From Bradyrhizobium lablabi (lineage in GTDB: Bacteria; Pseudomonadota; Alphaproteobacteria; Rhizobiales; Xanthobacteraceae), in NCBI RefSeq assembly GCF_900141755.1, contig NZ_LT670844.1, positions 3,286,001-3,350,000 of the forward strand: a stretch of 64,000 nucleotides of DNA, in the 5' to 3' direction. The translations under genes were made by a program, and so were the position numbers. Position 1 is the stretch's first letter. Each line of letters opens with the position of its first letter. The notes below the pieces were generated by a model. That model had not been told where the DNA came from. It did not search any database and was given only the letters and a program-made list of their open reading frames with translations. Of this stretch, positions 8,828-18,277 are shown piece after piece.

Positions 8828-9853
8828 GTGCCGCACAAGATTGCTCTCAATTTTGAAGATGGAATCACCAAGTTCATCGATTCAGGCGAGAGCGAAAGCA
8901 TCGCCGACGCCGCTTATCGCCAGGGCATCAATGTGCCGCTCGACTGCACCAATGGGGTTTGCGGCACTTGCAAGGCCTTTCGTCAATCGGGTGAGTTCGA
9001 CCCTGGATCCTATATCGAGGATGCGTTGAGCGATGCGGAAGCGGCCCAAGGCTATGTCCTCTGTTGCCAGGCAAAGGCGAAGAGCGACATGGTGATCGAC
9101 ATCCTGGCTTCCTCCGGCGCGTGCAAAGTGAAGCCCAAGGACACAATGGCCGAGATCGTCGACGTCAAGGCCTTGTCGGCCCACCGCATAAGGCTGTCGG
9201 TCAAGCCGCTGGAAGGTGCGTTCCCGATGTTCCTGCCAGGGCAATATGTCAATGTCACCGCTCCGACTGAGACGGTGAAGCGGCCCTATTCCTTCACCTC
9301 CGCGCCGGGCGCCGATGTGGCGACCTTCCTGATCCGCAATGTGCCCGGCGGCAAAATGAGCGCCTATATGGCGGCGACGGCCAAGAAGGGTGACAGGCTC
9401 GTTCTCAACGGCCCGTTCGGTAGCTTCTACCTTCGTGCGCCGCGACGCCCGATCCTGTTTCTTGCCGGTGGGACCGGCGTCGGGCCGATCCTGTCGATGC
9501 TCGAGCATCTGGCTGCGCGGGGTGCTAACGATCAGCCCGTGCGGCTCGTTTACGGCGCGCGCAATGACGCCGATCTTGTCGAGGTCGAACGGATCGAGGC
9601 GCTCAGAGCGCGGATTCCGAAATTCACCTATGACACCACCTGTTCGGGCCCTGGGAGCTGTCATCCGCTGACCGGCCATGTGACGGATCATTTCAGCGCC
9701 GGCGCGCTGAATAACGGCGACGTGGACGTTTATCTGTGCGGGCCGGCAGAGATGGTCGAGAGCGGGCGACAGCATGTTGCGAAGCTCGGTCTATTGCCCG
9801 CAAACATTCATTTCGAAAAGTTCGCTCCTGCGAGCGAGGCCATCGCAGTATGA
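8828..9853 (+). CDS. benC: Benzoate (or anthranilate) 1,2-dioxygenase, reductase component
   Basis: NADH-dependent reductase that passes electrons to BenAB. The N-terminal plant-type 2Fe-2S ferredoxin domain has Cys40, Cys45, Cys48 and Cys80. It is followed by an FAD domain (RPYSFTSAPG) and an NAD domain (LFLAGGTGVGPILSMLEH, VYLCGPAEMVE). Two ATGs at 8801/8804 are in frame, but the GTG at 8828 has GGAG at a 7-base distance. From there the protein begins MPHKIALNFEDGITKFID, matching the usual BenC N-terminus, so GTG is the preferred start. Length 341 residues is normal. Confidence 0.9.
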   Translation: MPHKIALNFEDGITKFIDSGESESIADAAYRQGINVPLDCTNGVCGTCKAFRQSGEFDPGSYIEDALSDAEAAQGYVLCCQAKAKSDMVIDILASSGACKVKPKDTMAEIVDVKALSAHRIRLSVKPLEGAFPMFLPGQYVNVTAPTETVKRPYSFTSAPGADVATFLIRNVPGGKMSAYMAATAKKGDRLVLNGPFGSFYLRAPRRPILFLAGGTGVGPILSMLEHLAARGANDQPVRLVYGARNDADLVEVERIEALRARIPKFTYDTTCSGPGSCHPLTGHVTDHFSAGALNNGDVDVYLCGPAEMVESGRQHVAKLGLLPANIHFEKFAPASEAIAV

Positions 9854-10067
9854 TGTAAGGCGCATCCGCGTATGACACGTCTAACCCTCCCTGGCGTGGG
9901 CGATGCTTACGGAGATCGAGGCCCGAGCAAGAGCGCAGCGGACCATGCGGCGCGTGATTGTCGGCGAACGAGCGACGGACCTGCTGAAGGCGAGGCATCA
10001 AACCTAGCATGAGCATGACTCCGAATTTTCGGTCCATGGAGAAGGTTACAGTGTGAAGGAGGCCAAT

Positions 10068-10544
10068 GTGATCATTGCGCGGCGTCGAATGATTATGAAT
10101 GTTCTTGTTTTCGCGTTGTTCGCGGTCGCTGTAGTGATCCCGCCGGCACTTGCTGATAAACGAGAGGATGCCTACGCGGGCGTCGAACGTTGGTCAGAGG
10201 CATTCAACTCTGGGGACGTCGAACAAATAGTTCGCATGTATACGAATGATGCGCTAGTACTCGGTACACTTAGCCCCGGCATGACTTCAAAGCACGATGA
10301 TCTTCGTGCTTATTTCAAGGCGGCTGCAGCCGCACAATTTAAGGTGAAGCTCCGCGACCATTCTGCTGTTGCCCTTGCAGAAGATGCTGTTGCGATCGCT
10401 GGATTTTACGATTTCTCAAGACCGGCGGCGGACGCCCAACCTGTTGTTGTCCCTGCACGCTTTAGTTTCGTCATGGTCAAAAAAGACGGCATTTGGAAGA
10501 TCGCTCATCAACATTCTTCGGTGCGGCCGAAATCGCCTCAATAA
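10068..10544 (+). CDS. Secreted NTF2-like (SgcJ/DUF4440-type) protein
   Basis: The protein of about 158 residues has an N-terminal hydrophobic signal segment ending PPALA, then an NTF2/SnoaL-like alpha+beta cone (VERWSEAFNSGDVEQIVRMY, ... SFVMVKKDGIWKIAHQHSS). Such proteins are often periplasmic and of unknown function. A frame start at 10053 exists, but AAGGAGG at 10056-10062 lies inside it and sits 5 bases before the GTG at 10068, which is therefore preferred. It shares the fold with the opposite-strand gene at 11848-12327. Confidence 0.75.
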   Translation: MIIARRRMIMNVLVFALFAVAVVIPPALADKREDAYAGVERWSEAFNSGDVEQIVRMYTNDALVLGTLSPGMTSKHDDLRAYFKAAAAAQFKVKLRDHSAVALAEDAVAIAGFYDFSRPAADAQPVVVPARFSFVMVKKDGIWKIAHQHSSVRPKSPQ

Positions 10545-10953
10545 AACGCGTGGGTAAACGCAAAAAGCGACCCTTCCGGATTACCTTCGCTGGTATCGCA
10601 GGAATTGGTGGATTGCGGCGGCTCGCAACACCCGATTGTTGCGATTGCTATGAAACATCGCGGGACAACGTCCGCCTTGCGCCAACACCGGATCTCCCTC
10701 AAATTTGGCTTTTGACCCGACTGGGACATTGACGCTCAGATGGGGTCGGGGGCATTGCGACCCTTCGTCAATCCAGGCGGGACACCGTCGCGCATTACGC
10801 GGGTAACGCCTCACTCGGTAGATGCCATGGCGGGAGCGTGCGCTTTTCGCGTCCGTTCCTTGGCAAACCCAAATCAGCCATCGGGCAAACCATCTACCGG
10901 CTTTATCCGAGCCCATCAAACCGAACGTTAATCAAGCTTATTCCCAGAACTGT
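10545..10953. other. Gene-free stretch, 409 bp
   Basis: No gene was supported. It contains a degenerate copy of the dispersed AATGTCCGC repeat at 10667-10692, followed by a TTTTGACCC...GGACATTGACG stretch that looks like further decayed repeat sequence. Confidence 0.45.
10667..10692. repeat. Dispersed TGTCCGC-type repeat, degenerate copy
   Basis: AACGTCCGCCTTGCGCCAAC continues to ACCGGA and resembles the other copies in the window, with a weak right arm. Confidence 0.5.
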
Positions 10954-11811
10954 TCAACGCGCGCTGATCAATCTGGCGATTGAGGACGCAATCGCGGGGG
11001 AAGAGTCTTCCTGCAAAAAATGTTTTCCGTAAACCACCTCGTAGCTTTCGAGATCCAAAGCCTTCAGCAAATGAGGTGCGTATTTTTTCATTCTCAAAGC
11101 TGGATCATCCTTGCCCCAAATGATCTGGGCCGGGAATTTTCGCGCCTTCAGAGCGGCCTTGATGCCGTGCTCAAAAGTGGGGGTCCGTTCGAAGCTCCGC
11201 ATAATCTGGAGGAACGCTAGTCCGCTATCTGGCCCCAAGAGAAGCTGGGCATAAGCAGCGGACTCTGCTCTGTTGATGTTGCGCGTGCCGAACGTTTTAT
11301 TGAGAACATAAAACATCGGAGTTCGCGCGGATTGTAGCCAGAGCCGCCCGACAACCGGCCAAGCAAAAGGCTCCATGACCCACGGCCGCCGGAATTGGCT
11401 CACATTGACGAGCGTATTGAGAACCGTGAGCGACTTAATTCTATCGGGAACGCGCCGGATGATATCAAAGCCGATAGGGCCTCCTATGTCGTGAACCACT
11501 AAATGAAAATTTCTTATGCCTGCCGTGCCGATAGCTTTCAGATACCACGTGGCGAACCCGCTCCAGCTGTAGTCGAAATCGGCCGGCCGATCGGCAAGAC
11601 CCAATCCCGGCAAATCAAGAGTGACCCCCTCAAGCCCACGGCTGGCCAATTCCGGTAGAAGCTTTCGATAAAGAAAGCCAGAAGTGGGAACCCCATGAAC
11701 GCAAATAACGGTCTCTCCCTGGCCCATCCGCCACAAGACCGTGTTCGCCCCTTCGACCTCGAGAATACGGCCCTGCTGCCTCCATTGTTCGATTAACCGA
11801 TTAGCGTTCAT
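10954..11811 (-). CDS. Alpha/beta hydrolase, haloalkane dehalogenase/epoxide hydrolase-like
   Basis: The 285-residue alpha/beta-fold hydrolase has the oxyanion region HGVPTSGFLYRKLLPEL, a nucleophile elbow VVHDIGGPIG with aspartate rather than serine, and a C-terminal acid/histidine pair (GKDDPALRMK, GKHFLQED). An aspartate nucleophile is typical of haloalkane dehalogenases and epoxide hydrolases. The substrate is unknown. It lies 36 bp downstream of the secreted NTF2-like gene 11848-12327 on the same strand, so the two are probably co-transcribed. Confidence 0.82.
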   Translation of the reverse strand: MNANRLIEQWRQQGRILEVEGANTVLWRMGQGETVICVHGVPTSGFLYRKLLPELASRGLEGVTLDLPGLGLADRPADFDYSWSGFATWYLKAIGTAGIRNFHLVVHDIGGPIGFDIIRRVPDRIKSLTVLNTLVNVSQFRRPWVMEPFAWPVVGRLWLQSARTPMFYVLNKTFGTRNINRAESAAYAQLLLGPDSGLAFLQIMRSFERTPTFEHGIKAALKARKFPAQIIWGKDDPALRMKKYAPHLLKALDLESYEVVYGKHFLQEDSSPAIASSIARLISAR

Positions 11812-11847
11812 GGTCCCCCCTCACCATCAAGGGTCACGGCCCTAAAC

Positions 11848-12327
11848 TTATTTCGGAGCTCCCGAAGATGGCACGGCAGTCGGTGCTTGCCCTGTCGGGA
11901 AGGCAGTCAGCAACCGGATCTTCCAAGCGCCTCCTTCACGAACCTCTACCGCGGTCCAACGGCCGTTCGCCTCAAGAACGGAACCATTCTGGCTTCGACC
12001 GCTAATGCGAACTTCACCCATCGATATCGCGGCATCGGGTCCGAGAGACGAAACATCCTCGAGAGCTATATCTTGATGATTGAACCCGGTTTTGAATGCA
12101 TTTTGGTAATACTGTTCGACAGATTTCTCTGGGCCTGCAGGACTAACTAGCACCCCATCCTTTGTGTACAGACCTGCAATACCGGATGCATTCTGTTTGT
12201 TGAAATTCTCGGCGTACGATGAGACCACCGACTCAATCTGGTGCCGCAAGGATCGATCGCTCTGCTGTGCCGATGCAGGGAGTGCGAGAGCGATCACGAT
12301 GATTGGCACAATCTGATATGCGCGCAT
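11848..12327 (-). CDS. Secreted NTF2-like (SgcJ/EcaC-type) protein
   Basis: The 159-residue protein has a signal peptide (IVIALALPASAQQ, cleavage after ASA) and an NTF2-like domain: SYAENFNKQNASGIAGLYTK, then GRWTAVEVREGGAWKIRLLT. The function is unknown; the family includes periplasmic ketosteroid-isomerase-like proteins. It is the first gene of a probable two-gene operon with the alpha/beta hydrolase and is a distant paralogue of the plus-strand protein at 10068-10544. Confidence 0.8.
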   Translation of the reverse strand: MRAYQIVPIIVIALALPASAQQSDRSLRHQIESVVSSYAENFNKQNASGIAGLYTKDGVLVSPAGPEKSVEQYYQNAFKTGFNHQDIALEDVSSLGPDAAISMGEVRISGRSQNGSVLEANGRWTAVEVREGGAWKIRLLTAFPTGQAPTAVPSSGAPK

Positions 12328-12690
12328 TTAAATCGCTCTTCCTTGACTTTCGGCGTGACGCATCGAGCGCGTCCTGCGGTGACTTGGGAAATGGTATTTC
12401 CGTCTGCGAGAACGGTTAGAGCTATCTAAGCGCCCCGCGTTACGACGCGATTTCACCACGGAGGAAATGCGTTACAGCCGTAATTGGGCCCGCGATACTG
12501 CAGGATTACCACGGGGAAGCGATATCTGCCCTTTGGCACTTAGCTGAAGTTGGTATTCTCGCGAACGTCCGCTTTGCGCCGGAAGCGGCCGTTCCTATTG
12601 ATGCTGGAACGATGTCTGCGTACAGCATCACCGTGCGTACTTAGCGACGACGAGGCAAGCACGAGGAGGCAAAGGCGGGCCACGAGGATC
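12328..12690. other. Gene-free stretch, 363 bp
   Basis: No gene is supported here. It holds a well-preserved copy of the dispersed repeat at 12563-12594. Confidence 0.5.
12563..12594. repeat. Dispersed palindromic repeat, good copy
   Basis: GAACGTCCGCTTTGCGCCGG continues to AAGCGGCCGTTC, so GAACG(T)CCGCTT pairs with AAGCGG(C)CGTTC around a GCGCC centre. It is one of the clearest palindromic members of the family. Confidence 0.65.
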
Positions 12691-15252
12691 TTACGCCTCG
12701 TGCAGGATTGACCGCAGACGCCGCGCCAAGTCTGCGAGGCGGAACGGTTTGTCAATGATCGGAAACTCGTCTACCGCTCCATGTCGCTCCAGCACGTCCC
12801 CCGCGTAGCCTGAGGTGAGTAGGATCTTGATGCCCTTGCTCAGCCGCCTTGCTTCGCGGGCAAGCTCAACACCGTTCATTCCGTTTGGCATCACGACGTC
12901 GCTAAACAAGAGATCGATTTCCTGGCCACTCTTGAAAATCTGGATAGCTTCCGCACCATTCCGGGCACAAAGAACCCGATAGCCGAGCGCGGTTAGATTT
13001 GCCGATGTGACTTTCAGGAGATCCTCATTGTCATCAACCACGAGGATTCGCTCCGAGCCTCCCGGGATGGCCTGCTTTTGGATAGCTTCCACCTCGGCAT
13101 CAGGCTCTTGCGTAGCTTTGGGCAGGTACAGGGCGACCGTTGTTCCGGCGCCGGGCGCGCTTTCGACAGCAACGTACCCCCCGGATTGTCGGACAAAGCC
13201 ATAGACCATGCTGAGACCGAGCCCGGTACCCTTGCCGACCTCCTTGGTTGTGAAGAAGGGCTCAAAAACCCGATCCCGTATTTCGGGAGGCATCCCGCAG
13301 CCGGTGTCCGTGACGGACACCTTTACATACGATCCGGGCAAGCACTCGGCCACGGCTCCCTTATCCAGCACGACGTTCCGCGTCTCGATCTTGAGTACGC
13401 CGCCGTCCGGCATGGCATCGCGCCCGTTCAGGGCCAGGTTGAGGAGAGCGGTCTCCAGCAGTGACTGGTCGACGTGGCACAGCCAGAGTGGCCCATCGGT
13501 CAGCAGCTGGACCTCGCATGCTCCTCCGACTGCCTGGCGGATGAGCCCCTGGAATTCAGAAATCAGCTCGTTTGCGTTGACCAGTGTTGGACTCAGTCTC
13601 TGCCGCCGCGAAAAGGCGAGAAGCTGCGACGTTAACTTTGCTCCCCGATCAGCGGCACGCCGTGCAGCCGTGACGAACTGACGGACCCTGCCATTATCCG
13701 CAGCTTCCTCGATGAGTTCGAGGTTCCCGGAGACCACCATCAGCAGGTTGTTGAAATCGTGCGCGATGCCGCCCGTGAGCTGGCCGACCGACTCCATCTT
13801 CTGGCTCTGGTGAAGCTGCTCCTGCATGAGGCGGCGCGCTTCCACGGCGTGCTTATGCTCGGTGATGTCTCGGAAGTAGACCGCCAGGCCTTCACTGGAG
13901 GGGAACGCATTGAACGCGTACCAGACACCGCGGCGAGGACATTGCGCTTCGAACGAGGCCGGGCGCTGGTCCGACATGGCTTCTCGAAGTTGGCTGAAAA
14001 TCTCGGTGTCGGCGGCATCCTCGAAGGCTTCCCATAGTTTCGCACCGATCGGATCGGGCCGTCCGGCTATCAGCGTCCAGGCCCGCCCATTAAGGTAGCT
14101 GACGCGCCAGTCTCGATCGACGATGGCCACGCTGTCGGTCGTGCTCTCAAAGATCGTCGTGATCCGAGCTGCGGCTTCCTCGGCTCTCTCCTTCGCCTCG
14201 GACAATTCTTGTTCGCGGTGCTCCAGCGCATCGGCCATGGTGTTGAACGCGTCGGCGACCCGCGCGATTTCGGATTTTCCACGGATGTCCACGCGACGGG
14301 CATATTCGCCGAGCCGCCACTGGTTCGCGGCGTCGACCAATTGGCCAAGCGGGCGATGGATGAACTGCCGGGCGCCCAACGATGTCAAAACTAACACGAG
14401 CGAGGTGCTCAGGGCGATCAGGAGGATGCCGCGTTGCGTGCGATTTTGGATCTCAGTGAAGGCCCGCGCCTTGTCGATGCCAAAGCTGACGACAAGTCCC
14501 CCGGAATCAGCCCGCAAGGCCGAGTAGCCTTCGATCCGCTCCACGCCATCGATGTCGAGGATATCGACCGCGCCGCGGTCATCCATTTTCAGGTATTTGT
14601 CACCGGGCATCTTTGTGCCGACGAACCGGTCGTTATCGGGGTAGCGGGCGAGATAAGTGCCGTTGCGGTCCGTGATGGCGAGCGCGGCTCCTTCCGGAAC
14701 ACCCTTTCGAGCGATGTAGTCGGCGAGCCAATCGAGGCCAAGACCCGCCACAATGACGCCGGCCATGCGGCCATCGTCGCCGTAGAACGGCAACGCAAAC
14801 TGAACGATGTTCCGGTCGGTTGCCAGACCTTTCGAGTATTCTCCTACCGTGAATTGGCCGGTCTTCACAATGTTGGCAAAGTAGCGCCGCGCAGCGATGT
14901 TGATTGGCCGATGGTCGCTGTTCGTGTTGCAGAAGGACCGGCCATTCAAGTCGGTGACGAGAAACCTGATGAACGCCGGAAATCGCTGCTGTATCGCAGC
15001 CAAGTAAGCATCGCATGCCTGGCTGTCCCTCGCTTTTATCGACGGCAGTTCCGACATTGCGATCAGGACCTGACGAATTCCCTGGACGATCTGCTGCTGT
15101 TCTGCCGCGGCGAGCTTGGCCAGGCTGAGCGCCTGATTCTGCACTTCGACTTGGCGCGCGCGGCGCAGGTCGAATTCATTGTGCACTTGGATCGCAATCG
15201 CAGGAAGTAGCGCGACAGCCACCAACACGAACAGGCGCGATAAGAGGGTCAC
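12691..15252 (-). CDS. Hybrid sensor histidine kinase / response regulator (cache-HAMP-PAS-HisKA-HATPase-REC)
   Basis: The 853-residue membrane sensor has one transmembrane helix near residues 5-22, a periplasmic cache sensor (about 30-270), a second helix at 275-295, HAMP (298-350), PAS (360-465), HisKA with phospho-acceptor His498 in GGIAHDFNN, and an ATPase domain with Asn605/Asn609 and [13 protein letters not shown]-terminal receiver domain follows with Asp785 (FSDVVMPN) and Lys835. It should sense an extracytoplasmic ligand and phosphorylate its own receiver. The divergent OmpR-type regulator at 15787 is the likely output partner. The ligand is not deducible. Confidence 0.9.
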   Translation of the reverse strand: MTLLSRLFVLVAVALLPAIAIQVHNEFDLRRARQVEVQNQALSLAKLAAAEQQQIVQGIRQVLIAMSELPSIKARDSQACDAYLAAIQQRFPAFIRFLVTDLNGRSFCNTNSDHRPINIAARRYFANIVKTGQFTVGEYSKGLATDRNIVQFALPFYGDDGRMAGVIVAGLGLDWLADYIARKGVPEGAALAITDRNGTYLARYPDNDRFVGTKMPGDKYLKMDDRGAVDILDIDGVERIEGYSALRADSGGLVVSFGIDKARAFTEIQNRTQRGILLIALSTSLVLVLTSLGARQFIHRPLGQLVDAANQWRLGEYARRVDIRGKSEIARVADAFNTMADALEHREQELSEAKERAEEAAARITTIFESTTDSVAIVDRDWRVSYLNGRAWTLIAGRPDPIGAKLWEAFEDAADTEIFSQLREAMSDQRPASFEAQCPRRGVWYAFNAFPSSEGLAVYFRDITEHKHAVEARRLMQEQLHQSQKMESVGQLTGGIAHDFNNLLMVVSGNLELIEEAADNGRVRQFVTAARRAADRGAKLTSQLLAFSRRQRLSPTLVNANELISEFQGLIRQAVGGACEVQLLTDGPLWLCHVDQSLLETALLNLALNGRDAMPDGGVLKIETRNVVLDKGAVAECLPGSYVKVSVTDTGCGMPPEIRDRVFEPFFTTKEVGKGTGLGLSMVYGFVRQSGGYVAVESAPGAGTTVALYLPKATQEPDAEVEAIQKQAIPGGSERILVVDDNEDLLKVTSANLTALGYRVLCARNGAEAIQIFKSGQEIDLLFSDVVMPNGMNGVELAREARRLSKGIKILLTSGYAGDVLERHGAVDEFPIIDKPFRLADLARRLRSILHEA

Positions 15253-15786
15253 TTCTCAGCTGGCCCTGATCCTGTACCGTTCGCCCGTCCGGCTGCTGAA
15301 GGCGTCTCGATCGACGGTGAAGCGCTCACGACAATGCGCCCGTCATTCATCCCGCCGGCCGTGATACGAGCGTCGGGCAGGCGTGGTTCTAAACTGATCT
15401 GTCCCATGTCAAAACTCTATGCCGTCGGCCGCAGAAGATGTAGGGGCTCGTGTTGCGGGTCGGTGCCAATAGCGAAAAACTTGGTTACGATCGTAACACG
15501 TCTAGGATTTGAGACCGGCGGAAAGCTGATACCATAACGTCGAAGGCCCAGCGCCGGTGCCTTCTCGCAGGCAGTGCCGCCGAATTGACGACCTTTTAAC
15601 CCGACCTTGCGCAGCGCTGCAGCGCTGCGCTCATGCGGCACGGGCTGAATTTTGAAATCCAAAATTCATTTCAACTACCGGCAAACCCCCATGATCGATG
15701 GACAACCGAATGTTTGTTTGAGCCGCGTTCGGTTGTCCGAGCCCTTGGCCGGCGAACAGTCAGCTATCGAAATTAGGAGCGGAGGA
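15253..15786. promoter_or_regulatory. Divergent promoter region of the two-component pair
   Basis: This 534-bp gap lies between the kinase (minus) and response regulator (plus) starts and must hold both promoters. AGGAG at 15775-15779 serves the response regulator. A plus-strand frame extends upstream of that start, but the leading segment is not part of a receiver domain. No operator palindrome stands out. Confidence 0.5.
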
Positions 15787-16521
15787 ATGCCCGGCGAACC
15801 CGACGAGGTGGGCCACATACTTGTGGTCGATGACGACGCGATGGTGCGGCAGACGATCACCAATTATTTGGAGGAACACAATGTGCCGGCGGCTTCCGTG
15901 TCGTCCCGGCAGGACTTGAGCCGCCATCTCAAAAAGGCGCATCCTAGCCTGATCCTTCTCGATCTGCGGCTCGGCCAAGAGGACGGCCTGGAAGTCTTGA
16001 AAGAGATCAGGTCCCATTCACACGTTCCTATCATCATCATGACAGGCCACAGCCGAGAGGAGGTGGACCGCATTGTGGGTCTCGAACTCGGTGCGGACGA
16101 CTACTTAGCAAAGCCGTTCGGCCTCAGGGAAATGCTGGCGCGTGTCCGCGCCGTCTTGCGGCGACACGAAATGGGCCGCGCAGCGCCAGCCCGCGACCCG
16201 GAGAGAGGCGGGTACCGGTTTAACGGCTGGTCGCTTGAACGTCGCACCCGTCGCCTCGTCAATCCGGACGGCGCGCCGGTCTTGCTGACCAAAAGCGAAT
16301 ATGCCTTGCTGCTCGCGTTTCTCGAAGCGCCGCAACGGCCGCTCACGCGGGAGATGCTTCTTCAAGCAACGCGAGTCCACGAGGACATTTTCGACCGAAG
16401 CATTGATGTCCAGGTTTTGCGTCTGCGACGCAAGCTCGGGATCGACCCGAAAGCGCCACGTGTAATTGAGACGGAGCGCGGCGTTGGCTATATCTTTACG
16501 GCCATAGTCGAGCCGTTTTGA
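15787..16521 (+). CDS. OmpR/PhoB-type response regulator
   Basis: The 244-residue protein has a receiver domain with acidic pocket Asp15-17, phospho-acceptor Asp59 (LILLDLRL) and Lys109 (LAKPFG). It is followed by a C-terminal winged-helix Trans_reg_C domain (LTKSEYALLLAFLEAPQRPL ... DIFDRSIDVQVLRLRRKLG ... RGVGYIF). The ATG at 15787 is chosen because AGGAG lies 7 bases upstream and the receiver begins directly after it. It is divergent from the hybrid kinase and probably its cognate regulator. Target genes are unknown. Confidence 0.9.
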   Translation: MPGEPDEVGHILVVDDDAMVRQTITNYLEEHNVPAASVSSRQDLSRHLKKAHPSLILLDLRLGQEDGLEVLKEIRSHSHVPIIIMTGHSREEVDRIVGLELGADDYLAKPFGLREMLARVRAVLRRHEMGRAAPARDPERGGYRFNGWSLERRTRRLVNPDGAPVLLTKSEYALLLAFLEAPQRPLTREMLLQATRVHEDIFDRSIDVQVLRLRRKLGIDPKAPRVIETERGVGYIFTAIVEPF

Positions 16522-17049
16522 ACAGTCATCGCCGAAGTCGTCGAAACCGACCGACAACGAAACTTGCTGGCGGAACTTGGATGTGAGGTTATCCAGGGAT
16601 TTCGCCACGCGCCAGCGCTATCGCCCTCCGCCTTCGGGCGTTGGCTGCTTGACCATAGTGCCAAGCGCGCGAGTGCGATGCTTAGACGCGTTGGTCGATC
16701 CCCTCTCCCAGCTGCCAGGCGCCGACGCTTCTCCTCGCGTCTCCTCCACGAAGCACTTGGTTAACACTTTCCGCGCTCGGCGCCCTCGAAGTCAGCTGGT
16801 GGCGCCCAGACGACGAGATCATTCGTCGCATGTCCGCTTTGCGCCAGAAGTGGTCAGTCGGAATTCGCTTGGGGGTGGCGGAGATGGTCTGTCTTGGCGC
16901 GCATCTTCGGCCACGGCGTCGCACCAAAAGGCGAGCGTGGTGTTCTCTCTGGCTGAATATCTGGCCGCTGGTTGTCCCTTTCAGCTAGGGCAAAATATGC
17001 GACCAACGTCGCGCGCCATCCTCTGGCGCGCCACAGCTTTCGTCGAGAA
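16522..17049. other. Gene-free stretch, 528 bp
   Basis: No gene with a convincing start or domain was found between the response regulator and the convergent ene-reductase gene. It contains one dispersed repeat copy at 16831-16856. Confidence 0.45.
16831..16856. repeat. Dispersed TGTCCGCTTTGCGCC repeat
   Basis: TGTCCGCTTTGCGCCAGAAG continues to TGGTCA. The arms TG(T)CCGCTT and AAG(T)GGTCA are complementary apart from a few changes. Confidence 0.6.
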
Positions 17050-18159
17050 TTAGACCGCCGCCGGCGCCATGTCGGCGTGCGCCGGATAATCGATGTAGCC
17101 TCGCCCGTCGCCGCCATAGAACGTCGAACGGTCGTAGCGGGTCAAAGGCAGGTTGCGTCGCAACCGTTCGGGCAGGTCAGGATTGGAGATGAAGTGGCGG
17201 CCGAAGGCGACGAGGTCGGCGTCGCCCGACGCGACGATTGCCGTAGCACTCACACTCGTGAAACCGCCCGCCGCGATCAGTGTGCGGCGAAATTTTCGCC
17301 TCAGATGCTGGGCTGCGATCGGAGCCTGGCCCTTGACGATCTCCTCGATGCCCTTGATACGCGGCTCGACCACGTGGAGGTAGGCGATGCCAAGTCGATC
17401 GAGCTCGGTCGCGACGTAGCCAAAGGTCGCGGCCGGGTCGCTGTCCGACATCGATCCGTAGGTGCCGCTCGGCGCGATACGGACGCCCACGCGATCGGCA
17501 CCCCAGACGGAAATCGCAGCCTGCGTCACCTCAAGCAAGAATCGCGCGCGGTTTTCGATTGAGCCGCCATATTCGTCCGTGCGTTTGTTGGTGCCGTCCT
17601 GCAGGAACTGATCGGGCAGATAGCCGTTCGCGCCATGGATCTCCACGCCGTCGAAGCCAGCCCGCAGTGCGCGCTCGGCGCCAACGCGGAACTCCTCGAT
17701 GATGCCAGGAATCTCTTCAAGCGTAAGCGCACGCGGCATCGAGAACGGTACTTCACCCTGCCTGGTATAGGCATAGCCTTCTGCCGTGATCGCGGACGGC
17801 GCGACCGGCGGCTCGCCATTCGGCTGCAGATCGGTGTGTGACTGACGGCCGACATGCCACAGTTGCAAGAAGATCCGGCCGCCCTTGGCATGAACCGCAT
17901 CGGTGACGCGGCGCCATCCTTCGATCTGACGATCCGAATAGATGCCGGGCGCGCCGGCGTAGCCGTAACCGCGGATCGAAACCGGCGTCGCCTCGGAAAT
18001 GATCAGGCCACCCTTCGATGCGCGCTGGGAATAATACTCGACCATCAGGTCGCTCGGAATGTCGCCTGGATCGGACCGCATCCGCGTCAGCGGCGCCATC
18101 ACGACACGGTGGGAGAGTTGATAGGGTCCAATTTTGCCCGGCGAGAACAGAGTGCTCAT
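17050..18159 (-). CDS. nemA: Old yellow enzyme-family alkene reductase
   Basis: The 369-residue FMN-dependent ene-reductase reduces activated C=C bonds and nitro compounds with NAD(P)H. Characteristic stretches are HRVVMAPLTRMRSD at the N-terminus, ISEATPVSIRGYGY, LWHVGRQSH, FDGVEIHGANGYLPDQFLQ with the His/Asn ligands for the substrate carbonyl, and DLVAFGRHFISNPDLPERL for FMN phosphate. The start has AAGGAG upstream. It is downstream of the peroxiredoxin gene on the same strand (118-bp gap with a hairpin), consistent with an electrophile/oxidant stress role. The symbol is by family similarity. Confidence 0.88.
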   Translation of the reverse strand: MSTLFSPGKIGPYQLSHRVVMAPLTRMRSDPGDIPSDLMVEYYSQRASKGGLIISEATPVSIRGYGYAGAPGIYSDRQIEGWRRVTDAVHAKGGRIFLQLWHVGRQSHTDLQPNGEPPVAPSAITAEGYAYTRQGEVPFSMPRALTLEEIPGIIEEFRVGAERALRAGFDGVEIHGANGYLPDQFLQDGTNKRTDEYGGSIENRARFLLEVTQAAISVWGADRVGVRIAPSGTYGSMSDSDPAATFGYVATELDRLGIAYLHVVEPRIKGIEEIVKGQAPIAAQHLRRKFRRTLIAAGGFTSVSATAIVASGDADLVAFGRHFISNPDLPERLRRNLPLTRYDRSTFYGGDGRGYIDYPAHADMAPAAV

Positions 18160-18232
18160 GGTTGTCTCCTTCAGGTTTGGATGACGACGGCCGATGGTCG
18201 CTGGACGTAGCGCCCCATCAGCCGTCTCTTGA

Positions 18233-18270
18233 GAAGCGCGATGGGATCGCAGTCGCGCTTCCGGTTTTTT
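18233..18270 (+). terminator. Hairpin followed by T-run (plus-strand orientation)
   Basis: GAAGCGCG (18233-18240) pairs with CGCGCTTC (18254-18261) and is followed by CGGTTTTTT. The T-run lies on the plus strand, whereas both flanking genes run on the minus strand. It may stop antisense transcription or be only a hairpin between the peroxiredoxin and ene-reductase genes. Confidence 0.4.
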
Positions 18271-18277
18271 GCCGTTG

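Noticed and set aside
9854..10052. 34-codon plus-strand frame (MLTEIEARARAQRTMRR...)
   Set aside because: Too short, no ribosome site and no recognised family.
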